From Candidatus Gastranaerophilales bacterium (lineage in GTDB: Bacteria; Cyanobacteriota; Vampirovibrionia; Gastranaerophilales; Gastranaerophilaceae), in NCBI GenBank assembly GCA_910586855.1, contig CAJUJH010000002.1:62001-126000 (forward strand): 64,000 nucleotides of DNA. Direction: 5' to 3'. Below are positions 18,141-27,342 of the stretch, piece after piece. The position numbers were made by a program, and so were the translations under genes. The notes below the pieces were generated by a model that saw only the letters and a list, made by a program, of their open reading frames with translations, made no database searches and was not told the DNA's origin. Positions within the stretch are counted from its first letter, which is position 1, and every line of letters begins with the position of its first letter.

Positions 18141-19398
18141 TCAAGGCTCATCCAATAACAGGTTTGATGGCAGATATAATTCAGAATATCGGCGCAGAGG
18201 CAATTATGGCGGCGGAAACGGCGGTGGAGGCAACAGAGGTGATGGAGGAAACAGCAGTAAAGGCGGCCGGTCTGGCGGACAGAATTATATAATTTCTCCG
18301 CCCGATAAAACGCTTGTTTGGATAATAGGCGCCCTTGTTGTTATTGGAATAATGGCTATTTTTTCGGCAGGTTCTCCTCGCGCTGTTGCAGAAGGTGTGA
18401 ATCCTGTATTCTTTACAGTAAGACAGTTCGCCTGGCTTATTGGCGGTGTTTTTGGCGCGATGTTTTTTGCAAATTTTGATTATCGTAAATTACGCGCCTA
18501 CACTTATCAATTACCCATTGTGGTTCTCGTTTTGCTTGCTCTGGTGCAGTTTACGCCTTTGGGGCTTACTGTTAATGAGGCGAAAAGGTGGCTTGTATTG
18601 GGTCCTATTCAATTTCAGCCGTCAGAACTTGCAAAACCTGCTATAGTTCTTATGTTTGCATCATTATTTAGTGAAAACCCAATACTTCTTGATGATAAAA
18701 AGATTCCAGCTTACATTATTTTTGGTGCAGCTCTTTTATTAATATACAAACAGCCGAACCTTTCTATGATAATACTTTTGACCCTTACTTTTGCAGCACT
18801 TTATTATATGGCAGGCGGCTCGCTTAAAAAGCTTATGATAACGGGTTTAAGCGGTATAGCTTTGGTTGCTTTTACAATAAGAGATTATCAAAAACAAAGA
18901 TTTCTTGTTTGGCTTGACCCGAATAAAGACCCGCTGAATGCAGGATATAATATAATTCAGTCTCTTGTGGCGTTTGTTGAGGGGGGATTTTTTGGTGTCG
19001 GGTTTGGCAATTCTAAACAAAAGCTATCCTGGCTTCCTGAAGGGCATACAGACTTTATTTTTGCCGTAATTGCAGAAGAATTTGGCTTTTTGGGGTGTTT
19101 TTTCATAATAATGCTTTTTGCAATGTTTCTACATAGGAGTTTTATTATAGCATCCAGAAGCCCTGATATGTTTGGAAAGCTTTTAGCTGTGGGTATTGCA
19201 TTTTCTGTAGGGTTCCAGGCATTTATGAATATGGCGGTTGCAAGTTCATTTATTCCTGCAACAGGTATTCCGCTTCCTTTTATAAGCTATGGCGGAAGTT
19301 CGCTTTTTGTGTCATTGTGTATGTTTGGAGTACTTTTAAATATTTCAAAAAAACGGGTGCAAAGGATTAGACCATATGAAAAAAAATCAGCATACTAA
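18109..19398 (+). CDS. ftsW: FtsW/RodA-type lipid II polymerase (FtsW by context)
   Basis: This SEDS-family glycosyltransferase has about ten membrane segments from residue 64 on. Conserved stretches are AKRWLVLGPIQFQPSELAK, NPLNAGYNIIQS-type sequence, EGHTDFIFAVIAEEFG and the GIPLPFISYGGSS end. It polymerises lipid II during division. The first 60 residues are an unusual Gly/Asn/Ser/Arg-rich cytoplasmic tail. Two starts are possible: ATG 18109, inside murD, and ATG 18124, which drops five residues; neither has a strong ribosome site, so coupling to murD is likely. Position between murD and murG favours FtsW over RodA. Confidence 0.9.
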   Translation: MLSGIMYYQGNQGSSNNRFDGRYNSEYRRRGNYGGGNGGGGNRGDGGNSSKGGRSGGQNYIISPPDKTLVWIIGALVVIGIMAIFSAGSPRAVAEGVNPVFFTVRQFAWLIGGVFGAMFFANFDYRKLRAYTYQLPIVVLVLLALVQFTPLGLTVNEAKRWLVLGPIQFQPSELAKPAIVLMFASLFSENPILLDDKKIPAYIIFGAALLLIYKQPNLSMIILLTLTFAALYYMAGGSLKKLMITGLSGIALVAFTIRDYQKQRFLVWLDPNKDPLNAGYNIIQSLVAFVEGGFFGVGFGNSKQKLSWLPEGHTDFIFAVIAEEFGFLGCFFIIMLFAMFLHRSFIIASRSPDMFGKLLAVGIAFSVGFQAFMNMAVASSFIPATGIPLPFISYGGSSLFVSLCMFGVLLNISKKRVQRIRPYEKKSAY

Positions 19399-20518
19399 AA
19401 CTTTTTTCTTAACAGGAGGGGGTACAGGAGGGCACATATACCCTTGTGTGTCGATTTTAAATGAGCTTAAAAAGCAAGGGTACAGCAGTATTTTTTATGT
19501 TGGAAATAAAAAAAATCCTGAGTTTGAAATTATAACAAATATGGGAGAAAATTTTTTAGATGTTCCTGTTTTTGGTATGCCAAGGAAATTGAGTTTGAAA
19601 TTTTTAAAGTGGATGATTTTACTTTTTATCTCAATTTTTAAGTGCTTATATTATGCTCTAAAATTCAAGCCGGATGCGGTTTTTGCAGCGGGCGGGTATG
19701 TGAGTGCCCCTATGGTGATAGTTTCGAATATCCTTAAGATTCCCTATATAATGCATGATTCAGATGCGCACCCGGGTATTGTAACCCGTGCCTTCTCAAA
19801 AAATGCAGACACTTTAAACCTTGCTTTTAAAGAAGGTGAAAAATTTATAAAAGCAAAAAGAATTACACACTTTAAAAACCCTGTAAGGGATGAATTTTTC
19901 ACGGTTTCAAAAAATGAGGCGAGGCAAAATTTTGGTTTAGATAATGAACTTTGTGTATTAATTATGGGCGGCTCGCAAGGGGCAAAAAGCATCAATAGCG
20001 CTGCAATTGGCGCTATTAAATATTTTAAAGACAATAAAAATGTAAAAATAATTTTCCAGACAGGAAAGAAAAATTATGAAGGCGTTATAGCTTCTTTGCA
20101 GGAGCAGGATTGTGCTGTGGAAACCCTTGAAAATGCCGTAATTCGTCCTTATTTTGACAAAATGTATCTGCCAATCTTGGCTGCGGATATTATAATTTCA
20201 CGTGCAGGTTCTTTAAGTATTTCAGAGATTTTAGCTGCTAAAAAACCGTCGATTCTTATACCTTACCCGTATGCGGCAGCTGACCATCAAAGAAAAAATG
20301 CAAGAGAAATTGAAAAGACAGGTGCCGCACTTTATATCGAAGATTCTGATTTAACGCCTGAAATCCTCATAAAAACAATTGAAGAGTTGATTTTAAATGA
20401 TAAAAAGCTTAAAGATATGATAAAATCGGCTTCAAGCCAAATAACAGAAAACCCGACAGGAAAAATTTTAGACTTAATTTTGGATGCTGCAGGGGCTTTA
20501 GAAGCTGACAACAATTAA
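19376..20518 (+). CDS. murG: lipid II synthase, MurG glycosyltransferase
   Basis: This 380-residue GT28 enzyme adds GlcNAc to lipid I at the inner face of the membrane. It shows the N-terminal loop TGGGTGGHIYP near 14, the second G-loop GGSQGAKSIN near 202 and the donor site SRAGSLSISEI near 285. The start overlaps ftsW by 23 bp, with AAGGA in front. In many genomes murC and murB follow here; instead folC follows, and neither murC nor murB is in the window. Confidence 0.95.
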   Translation: MKKNQHTKTFFLTGGGTGGHIYPCVSILNELKKQGYSSIFYVGNKKNPEFEIITNMGENFLDVPVFGMPRKLSLKFLKWMILLFISIFKCLYYALKFKPDAVFAAGGYVSAPMVIVSNILKIPYIMHDSDAHPGIVTRAFSKNADTLNLAFKEGEKFIKAKRITHFKNPVRDEFFTVSKNEARQNFGLDNELCVLIMGGSQGAKSINSAAIGAIKYFKDNKNVKIIFQTGKKNYEGVIASLQEQDCAVETLENAVIRPYFDKMYLPILAADIIISRAGSLSISEILAAKKPSILIPYPYAAADHQRKNAREIEKTGAALYIEDSDLTPEILIKTIEELILNDKKLKDMIKSASSQITENPTGKILDLILDAAGALEADNN

Positions 20519-20532
20519 AAGGAATGCTTTAA

Positions 20533-21867
20533 ATGAGAGCGGAAGAAATTTTAACATCTGCAGGAAAATTTCATATAGAGCTTGGACTTACAAGGATTTT
20601 AAAGATTTTAGAGCTTTTAGGCAATCCGCAAAAAGATTTAAAATTTATCCATGTTGCTGGCTCTAACGGAAAAGGCTCTACATGTGCGATTTTAGAAGAG
20701 ATTTTAGTTAAGGCGGGGTATAAAACAGGAAAATTTACAAGCCCGCACCTTTTTTCTTATACTGAAAGAATAACTGTAAATAAGCACCCCATAAGTGATT
20801 TAGATTTTGAAACCATAATAAATAAAATTGTTGAACTTGATAAGAAAAATAATATTGAACTTACCGAATTTGAAATTTTAACTGCGGCAGGGTTTTTGTA
20901 TTTCAAGGAAAAAGCTTGTGATATTGTGATTCTGGAGGTTGGACTTGGCGGAAGATTAGATTCTACCAATGTTATAGAAAACCCGCTTGTCTCAATTATA
21001 ACATCCATAAGCCTTGAACATAAAGAAAGGCTTGGAGATACAATTGAAAAAATTGCAAAAGAAAAGGCTGGGATTATTAAAAAAGGCCGCCCGGTTGTGT
21101 TTTTAGAGGAAAATAGAGGATGTAAAATATTAGAAGATGAAGCTTTGAAAAAAGACGGGATAATCTTTAAAACCAAGGCTATATCGGTAAAAAACGGATG
21201 TGCAATTTTAAGCTTACCGCACTATACCGGTAAAACTACACTATCGGATGTTATAGACGATATTAGTATTTCAAAAAGTGCTGCGGTGTCTGTAAAATTT
21301 AACCTTAAAGGGAAGCATCAGGGTGAAAATCTTGCACTTGCATTAAAAACGGTTGAAATATTGAATACCAAAGGGTTTAAGATTGACCAAAAAACAATCA
21401 TGGGTGCACTTGAAACCGTGCGATGGAAATTCAGGCTGGATGAAATTAATTACAATGGGAATAAAATTTTAATTGATTCTTGTCACAACCCTGATGGAGC
21501 AAGGGTTTTATCAAATTATTTAAATGAAAATTATAAAGGTAAAAAAATAAAATTTATATTCGGGTGCCTTAAAAATAAGGACTACGGTGAAGTTTTAGAA
21601 TATTTATTAAGCAGCGATACAGAAGGGAAAGATGTAAAGAAGCCCGATATTCAAAGAAAACTTTTTTTCTATGAATTTGATTACCCGAATGCATTAAAAT
21701 ATGAAGATTTTATAAAAAATATAAGGGCTGATTTTAAACCGCTGATAGAAAAAACTGATTATCCAAAAATTGGAATAACCGGTAAAGACTTTGATTTAAC
21801 GGTAGTTTGCGGTTCAATTTATATGCTCGGGCTTCTTTTTAAAGATTTTCCCGATTTTAATTTTTAA
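20533..21867 (+). CDS. folC: folylpolyglutamate synthase / dihydrofolate synthase
   Basis: This 444-residue Mur-ligase-fold enzyme adds glutamate to dihydropteroate and folates. The ATP loop HVAGSNGKGSTCAI is at 41-54, followed by SPHLFSYTERI and EVGLGGRLDSTN. The central DSCHNPDGARVL is the FPGS signature. Whether it performs both reactions cannot be decided from sequence. An AAGGA site precedes the ATG; the gap to murG is 14 bp, so it belongs to the murein operon transcript. Confidence 0.92.
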   Translation: MRAEEILTSAGKFHIELGLTRILKILELLGNPQKDLKFIHVAGSNGKGSTCAILEEILVKAGYKTGKFTSPHLFSYTERITVNKHPISDLDFETIINKIVELDKKNNIELTEFEILTAAGFLYFKEKACDIVILEVGLGGRLDSTNVIENPLVSIITSISLEHKERLGDTIEKIAKEKAGIIKKGRPVVFLEENRGCKILEDEALKKDGIIFKTKAISVKNGCAILSLPHYTGKTTLSDVIDDISISKSAAVSVKFNLKGKHQGENLALALKTVEILNTKGFKIDQKTIMGALETVRWKFRLDEINYNGNKILIDSCHNPDGARVLSNYLNENYKGKKIKFIFGCLKNKDYGEVLEYLLSSDTEGKDVKKPDIQRKLFFYEFDYPNALKYEDFIKNIRADFKPLIEKTDYPKIGITGKDFDLTVVCGSIYMLGLLFKDFPDFNF

Positions 21868-21919
21868 AAAGCTATAAGTCTTAATTTCTTTAAAAAATTT
21901 TAAGCCCATTTTATTTTTT

Positions 21920-21950
21920 TTGTTTTATGAAAAACCCTTTGTGGTATAAT
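21920..21950 (+). promoter_or_regulatory. extended -10 promoter of gdhA
   Basis: TATAAT at 21945-21950 is preceded by TG one base away (TGGTATAAT). A weak -35 (TTGTTT, 21920-21925) lies at 19 bp spacing. The ATG of gdhA is 38 bases downstream of the -10. Confidence 0.6.
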
Positions 21951-21988
21951 TTTCCCATAAATATTACTATTATGGAGAAAAACGCCTT

Positions 21989-23365
21989 ATGAATAATACC
22001 CTAAGTGCTACAAAATCTGAATACTTAAATAGAATCATTGATTTAACGGCTTCAAAAAACCCGAATGAACCTGAATTTTTACAGGCAGTTAAAGAGGTTT
22101 TATCTTCACTTGAACCTGTTATTTTAAAACATGAGGAAGAATATAAGCCGATTGCTCTTTTAGAAAGAGTGGTAGAACCTGAAAGAATTATATCATTCAG
22201 AGTTCCTTGGATTGATGATAAAGGACAGGCGCAGGTAAATAGAGGCTTTAGAGTGCAATTTAACGGTACTCTTGGACCATACAAAGGCGGTTTAAGATTT
22301 CACCCTACAGTTAATCAAAGCATTATGAAGTTTTTGGCGTTTGAACAAATCTTTAAAAATGCACTTACAGGGCTTCCTATTGGCGGCGGTAAGGGCGGTT
22401 CGGATTTTGACCCTAAAGGAAAATCTGATAATGAAATTATGCGTTTTTGCCAAAGCTTTATGACTGAATTGCAAAAACATATAGGCCAAGATGTTGATGT
22501 TCCTGCAGGTGATATCGGTGTTGGCGGAAGAGAAATCGGGTATTTATTCGGTCAATACAGAAGAATTAAAAATAATTATGAAGCAGGTGTTTTAACAGGC
22601 AAGGGCTTAGATTACGGCGGTTCTTTGGCAAGAAAAGAAGCTACAGGCTACGGTTTAATCTATTTTATGAGAGAAATGCTAAAAGCTAACTCTATGGAAT
22701 TAAAAGGTAAAACCGTTATTATATCCGGTTCGGGTAATGTTGCCATTTATGCTTGCGAAAAGGCTCAGGAATATGGTGCAAAAGTTGTAGCCATGAGCGA
22801 TTCAAACGGCTGCATATATGATAAAGACGGCATTAAACTTGATGTTGTAAAAGAAATTAAGGAAGTAAAAAGAGGCAGAATTAAAGAATATTTAAATTCT
22901 GTTCCATCAGCACAATATATGGAAAATAACGGCGAAACTCCTGCTGTATATACAATTAAGGCAGATGTAGTTCTTCCTTGCGCAACTCAAAATGATATTG
23001 ATTTAAACACTGCAAAAATCCTTGTTGAAAACGGTGCAAAAGCAGTGGGTGAAGGCGCTAATATGCCATGCACAAATGAAGCTGTCGGATATTTCCTTGA
23101 AAACAGTGTTCTTGTAGCGCCCGGTAAAGCTGCAAATGCAGGCGGTGTTGCTACATCAGCGTTAGAGATGTGCCAAAATTCAATGAGATATTTCTGGAGT
23201 TTTGATGAAGTAGATAAAAAGCTTGACGGGATTATGACAAATATCTTTGCTCAAACCAAAAAGGCAGCGGAAGAATACGGTTATGACAATAATTACGTTG
23301 CAGGTGCCAACATTGCTGCATTTAGGAAAATTGCAAAAGGTATGAAATCTCAAGGGTTAATTTAA
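21989..23365 (+). CDS. gdhA: glutamate dehydrogenase, NADP-type
   Basis: This 458-residue hexameric-type enzyme interconverts 2-oxoglutarate plus ammonia and glutamate. It carries the substrate site GPYKGGLRFHPTVN near 90, the catalytic lysine in GLPIGGGKGG near 125-136, and the Rossmann segment VIISGSGNVAIYACEKA near 240. Length and the KGGLRFH region match the NADP-dependent bacterial group. It has its own promoter and is followed by a hairpin before ddh, so it may be a main ammonia assimilation enzyme feeding amino acid pools. Confidence 0.95.
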   Translation: MNNTLSATKSEYLNRIIDLTASKNPNEPEFLQAVKEVLSSLEPVILKHEEEYKPIALLERVVEPERIISFRVPWIDDKGQAQVNRGFRVQFNGTLGPYKGGLRFHPTVNQSIMKFLAFEQIFKNALTGLPIGGGKGGSDFDPKGKSDNEIMRFCQSFMTELQKHIGQDVDVPAGDIGVGGREIGYLFGQYRRIKNNYEAGVLTGKGLDYGGSLARKEATGYGLIYFMREMLKANSMELKGKTVIISGSGNVAIYACEKAQEYGAKVVAMSDSNGCIYDKDGIKLDVVKEIKEVKRGRIKEYLNSVPSAQYMENNGETPAVYTIKADVVLPCATQNDIDLNTAKILVENGAKAVGEGANMPCTNEAVGYFLENSVLVAPGKAANAGGVATSALEMCQNSMRYFWSFDEVDKKLDGIMTNIFAQTKKAAEEYGYDNNYVAGANIAAFRKIAKGMKSQGLI

Positions 23366-23379
23366 TCCTTAAAAAATGC

Positions 23380-23410
23380 TTGCGTTTGATAAATTTAATA
23401 TCAAACGCAA
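23380..23410 (+). terminator. hairpin between gdhA and ddh
   Basis: Arms 23380-23391 and 23399-23410 pair perfectly over 12 bp around a 7-base loop, 14 bases after the gdhA stop. The T run after it is short, so it may be a partial terminator or attenuator before ddh. Confidence 0.55.
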
Positions 23411-23445
23411 ATTTAGCTTGAAAAATAAAAACGAGGTATTAACAA

Positions 23446-24426
23446 ATGATTAGATTAGGAATTTTAGGATACGGGAACCTTGGAAGAGGTGTTGAAGCTG
23501 CAGCTGCTCAAAACCCTGATATGGAGCTTTGCGCAATATTTACAAGGCGTGCGCCCGAAACATTGAAACCTGCAACAGATGTGAAAGTGGTAAATGTTTC
23601 AGAGATTGAAGACTGGAAAGATAAAATTGATGTTTTAATCCTTTGCGGCGGAAGTGCTACGGATTTGCCGGTTCAAACACCGCAATATGCTAAAATGTTT
23701 AATGTTGTGGATAGTTTTGATACCCATGCAAAAATCCCTGAACATTTTGCAAATGTTGATGCTTCAGCAAAAGAGGCAGATAAAATTGGTATAATATCAG
23801 TAGGCTGGGACCCGGGGATGTTTTCTTTAAACAGAATGTATGCTAATGCCATTCTTCCTGAAGGAAATGATTATACATTCTGGGGCAGAGGGGTAAGCCA
23901 AGGGCACTCTGATGCAATCAGAAGAGTGGAAGGCGTTTTGGATGCAAAACAATACACCGTTCCTGTGGTATCAGCACTTGAAGCTGTTAAAAACTGTGAA
24001 AACCCGACCCTTTCAACACGCGAAAAACACACAAGAGAATGTTATGTTGTACTAAAAGAGGGTGCAGACAAGGCAAAAATTGAGGCTGAAATTAAAAATA
24101 TGCCAAACTATTTTGCAGATTATGATACAACTGTGCATTTTATTTCCTTAGAAGAATTAAAACGCGACCATTCGAAAATCCCTCACGGCGGTTTTGTATT
24201 TAGATGCGGTAAAACAGGGTTAAATAAAGAGAATAACCACATTATTGAATATAATTTAAAACTGGATTCAAACCCTGAATTTACATCAAGCGTGCTTGTT
24301 GCCTATGCAAGGGCTGCATATAAATTAAATAAAGAAGGGCAAAAGGGCTGCAAAACAGTATTTGATATAGCTCCTGCTTATTTAAGCCCAAAATCAGGTG
24401 AAGAACTTAGAAAAACAATGCTGTAA
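23446..24426 (+). CDS. ddh: meso-diaminopimelate D-dehydrogenase
   Basis: This 326-residue NADPH-dependent enzyme makes meso-DAP directly from tetrahydrodipicolinate and ammonia. The NADP loop GYGNLGRG is at residues 8-15, and the substrate stretches GWDPGMFSLNR and WGRGVSQGHSDAIRR are as in the family. It follows gdhA, another ammonia-fixing dehydrogenase. Together with dapF it gives the cell two ways to meso-DAP, which is uncommon. Confidence 0.95.
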   Translation: MIRLGILGYGNLGRGVEAAAAQNPDMELCAIFTRRAPETLKPATDVKVVNVSEIEDWKDKIDVLILCGGSATDLPVQTPQYAKMFNVVDSFDTHAKIPEHFANVDASAKEADKIGIISVGWDPGMFSLNRMYANAILPEGNDYTFWGRGVSQGHSDAIRRVEGVLDAKQYTVPVVSALEAVKNCENPTLSTREKHTRECYVVLKEGADKAKIEAEIKNMPNYFADYDTTVHFISLEELKRDHSKIPHGGFVFRCGKTGLNKENNHIIEYNLKLDSNPEFTSSVLVAYARAAYKLNKEGQKGCKTVFDIAPAYLSPKSGEELRKTML

Positions 24427-24516
24427 ACCATGTTTTTCTTAAAATAGCCTGGTTTGTTAAGGGCTTATATACTGTAAGAGTAATATAAAACTCAAAACCA
24501 GATAACAATATATTGA

Positions 24517-24546
24517 AGGTGTCAAAGTTAGTTTGGCGCCTTTTTT
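24517..24546 (+). terminator. terminator of ddh, overlapping the end of the CstA gene
   Basis: A 10-bp stem (24517-24526 with 24532-24541, two G-U pairs on the plus strand) is followed by a T run to 24546. It covers the stop codon of the converging CstA gene at 24528-24530. Confidence 0.65.
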
Positions 24547-25967
24547 AAATATTTCTTCACGATAAAATACAAACTTAATATTGTTAAAATTATTCCTAAA
24601 GCTTCTGAAAGTGCATAAGGTAGGTTGAAACCTATGGGTGCATTTAAAATAAAAGATGATGTTATAAAAATATAAAATAACCCGGGGATTAAAGTGATAA
24701 GATAGTTTTTGCCTTCTTTATACAAATAAACCGTTGCATACAGGAAGGTTGGAATTGCAATGAGCTGGTTTACAAATGTAAAATACCGCCAAATAAGTGA
24801 AAAGCTGTCACTGTTGTATTTTGCCCAACATAAAATTAAAACAAGGTACAAAACAATTGGAATCATTATTTTAACTCTGTTTGAAATTTTATTTTGTTTA
24901 ATCTTAAAAATCTCGCACAGTGTGAGTCTTAAAGCTCTAAGTGCCGTATCTCCTGATGTTATTGGTAATATTACAACGGCAATTGTTACAATCCAGGCTA
25001 AATAAGGTGCAGCAAAAGTATCAGCTATAATATTTATAACATTAGCTGTTCCTATAATGCTATCAGGTACAATATGCTGATTGTAAACGCTCATGGCCGC
25101 CGCTGCCCAAATCATTGCAATTAAAGATTCAATACACATCATACCGTAAAATATTTTCCTTCCTTGAGATTCCTTTTCTACGGTTCTTGAGATAATAACA
25201 GCCTGTGTTGAATGAAATCCTGATAAAAGTCCGCAGCTTACCGTCATAAAAAATATGGGTAAAATATGCAAGCCTTTTGGGTGCAGGTTGATATTTGAAA
25301 GGCTAAATTCTGTTAAACTTACACCTTTTGTGAAAAATCCTGCAAGGATAAAAAGCGTACCTAATAAGAGCATGATGGTAAAAATCGGGTAAAATCTTCC
25401 TATAATTTTATCAATAGGAAACATTGCAGCCAAGATATAATAAAGCGCAATTGCAAAATATATGGATAAAACCACAGGGTTATTTATTGAAAAATCAGTC
25501 TGATTGAAAAATCTCTCTGCTATAACATCTCCTGCTGTATAGATAAAAACTGCGGCAAGCAAAATAAGCATAATTGAAACTATTGCAACAAAGATTTGGT
25601 AAAACCTTTTTCCTAAATATTTGTTGATAAGTTCTGTTATTTGGGCGCCGTTGTTTCTCATTGATATCATTCCGCAAAAATAATCATGAACACTGCCCAT
25701 AAAAATACAGCCTAATGGAATTAAAAGAAAAGTAACAGGACCAAACAAAATTCCCTGAATAACGCCGAGTATGGGTCCTAAGCCCGCAATATTCAAAAGG
25801 TGGATAAGCATATTTTTATTTTCTGAAAGTGAGAGAAAATCCACCCCGTCATTTAAAGCGATTGCGGGTGTTTTTCTATCATCCGGCGCAAAGACATTCT
25901 CAATATATTTTGAATAAAAAATATACCCGAAAAATAAGATACAAAGCCCTGTTATAAATGTAATCAT
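24528..25967 (-). CDS. CstA-family transporter
   Basis: This 479-residue membrane protein has about twelve hydrophobic helices and the CstA family's opening, including ALNDGVDF, GLGPILGVIQGILFGP and GSVHDYFCGMISMRN. Family members (CstA, BtsT) import peptides or pyruvate across the inner membrane. It is shorter than the 700-residue E. coli CstA and matches the compact clade. The substrate is not predictable. It stands between ddh (convergent) and dut, 21 bp from the dut stop, so it may share a transcript with dut and coaX. Confidence 0.87.
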   Translation of the reverse strand: MITFITGLCILFFGYIFYSKYIENVFAPDDRKTPAIALNDGVDFLSLSENKNMLIHLLNIAGLGPILGVIQGILFGPVTFLLIPLGCIFMGSVHDYFCGMISMRNNGAQITELINKYLGKRFYQIFVAIVSIMLILLAAVFIYTAGDVIAERFFNQTDFSINNPVVLSIYFAIALYYILAAMFPIDKIIGRFYPIFTIMLLLGTLFILAGFFTKGVSLTEFSLSNINLHPKGLHILPIFFMTVSCGLLSGFHSTQAVIISRTVEKESQGRKIFYGMMCIESLIAMIWAAAAMSVYNQHIVPDSIIGTANVINIIADTFAAPYLAWIVTIAVVILPITSGDTALRALRLTLCEIFKIKQNKISNRVKIMIPIVLYLVLILCWAKYNSDSFSLIWRYFTFVNQLIAIPTFLYATVYLYKEGKNYLITLIPGLFYIFITSSFILNAPIGFNLPYALSEALGIILTILSLYFIVKKYLKKAPN

Positions 25968-25988
25968 ACTGCTTTTCTCAAATTTTAT

Positions 25989-26432
25989 TTACACCCCTGT
26001 TGAGCCGAATCCTCCTGTGCCGCGGGCGGTTGATGTCAGGTCGCCCGATACTTTAATTTCTGCCCTAACTACAGGTGCTATCAGCATTTGAGCGATTCTA
26101 TCCCCTCTTTTAATTGTAAATTCTTCATTTGATAAATTTATAAGCCCGACACAAACTTCTCCCCTATAATCTTCATCAATTGTGCCAACGCAGTTTGATA
26201 AAGTTATTCCGCTTTTTATAGCAAGCCCGCTTCTTGGACGGATTTGCGCTTCATATCCTCTTGGAAGCTCAATTTTTATTCCTGTTGGAATTAAAGCTCT
26301 CTCTAATGGTTTTAAAACTACAGGCTCATTGATTGAAGCCACAATATCCATACCTGCAGCACCTTCAGTTTTATATTCAGGCAGCCCTGCACAGTGTTCC
26401 AGTTTTTCAACTTTTAATATAATCTTTTCCAT
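25989..26432 (-). CDS. dut: dUTP diphosphatase
   Basis: This 147-residue trimeric dUTPase hydrolyses dUTP to dUMP, keeping uracil out of DNA and feeding dTMP synthesis. All five family motifs are visible: AGMDI near 27, RSGLAIKSGI near 67, VGTIDEDYRGE near 82, GDRIAQMLI near 110 and RGTGGFGSTG at the C-terminus. Confidence 0.96.
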   Translation of the reverse strand: MEKIILKVEKLEHCAGLPEYKTEGAAGMDIVASINEPVVLKPLERALIPTGIKIELPRGYEAQIRPRSGLAIKSGITLSNCVGTIDEDYRGEVCVGLINLSNEEFTIKRGDRIAQMLIAPVVRAEIKVSGDLTSTARGTGGFGSTGV

Positions 26433-26508
26433 ATCTATTCTCTCCCGTTTATTAATAATTCTATGGATTGCCGCAGCAGCTATTTCCTCCTTTGCAATGA
26501 TAAAAAAA

Positions 26509-27315
26509 CTACTTATTCAGCTCATACAAATATTTAAGCCCAAGAAGCGTTAAATCTTTGTTTATGTAATTAATATCTCTCTCTAAATTTGAAAATAAAA
26601 CGCTTGAAAAGCCGCCTGTTGCAATAATGCTGGCACCGTCTGAATCTTTAACCTCAAGTTCTTCTTCACAATGCTTAATCATGCCATCTATCATACAGGC
26701 ATGACCTCTTACTATTCCTGACATCATGGCATTAATAGTGTTTTTGCCTATGGTAGTTTTAGGTGCTTCAATTTTCACTTTTGGAAGTTTTGATGTAAAG
26801 CTGCTTAAGGAGCTTGCCTGAATTTTGAGCCCCGGTGCAATAATCCCGCCAACAAATTTTTTATCTTTATCTACTATATCAAAAGTGGTTGCTGTGCCAA
26901 AATCTATAACAATTGCGGGGAGTTTATAATACTTTACGGCTGCTGCAGCATTTGCAATTCTATCTGCGCCAAGTTCTTTCGGGTCATCTAAGTCAATTTC
27001 AAAAGGCAGTTTTAATTTATGCGATACTAATATACTTTCAATATTTAAATATTTTTTTAAAGCAGCCTTAAATGTTTCTCCTAAAGACGGCACAACGGTT
27101 GATATAATTGCAGCTTCAATCTTCACATTTTGCCCGATAGAATTTAGAAGACTTGAAATTAAAATTCCATATTCATCTATCGTACGCTTTAAATCAGATG
27201 AAATATTCCAGTTTATAAGAGGCTTATCTTCATTGCTGCTTGAATATGCGCCGGAAATTCTGTTAAAGACTCCTATATTTGTGTGTGTATTTCCTATATC
27301 AATTGTAAGCAGCAT
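26509..27315 (-). CDS. coaX: type III pantothenate kinase
   Basis: This 268-residue ASKHA-fold kinase phosphorylates pantothenate, the first step to coenzyme A. It shows the phosphate loop DIGNTHTNIGVF at 5-16, GADRIANAAAA near 118, IDFGTATTFDIV near 137 and GGIIAPGL near 154. Type III enzymes need a monovalent cation and are not inhibited by CoA. It is 27 bp after the decarboxylase gene on the same strand. Confidence 0.95.
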   Translation of the reverse strand: MLLTIDIGNTHTNIGVFNRISGAYSSSNEDKPLINWNISSDLKRTIDEYGILISSLLNSIGQNVKIEAAIISTVVPSLGETFKAALKKYLNIESILVSHKLKLPFEIDLDDPKELGADRIANAAAAVKYYKLPAIVIDFGTATTFDIVDKDKKFVGGIIAPGLKIQASSLSSFTSKLPKVKIEAPKTTIGKNTINAMMSGIVRGHACMIDGMIKHCEEELEVKDSDGASIIATGGFSSVLFSNLERDINYINKDLTLLGLKYLYELNK

Positions 27316-27342
27316 TAAAACTCCTTTGAAATAATTTGCCCG

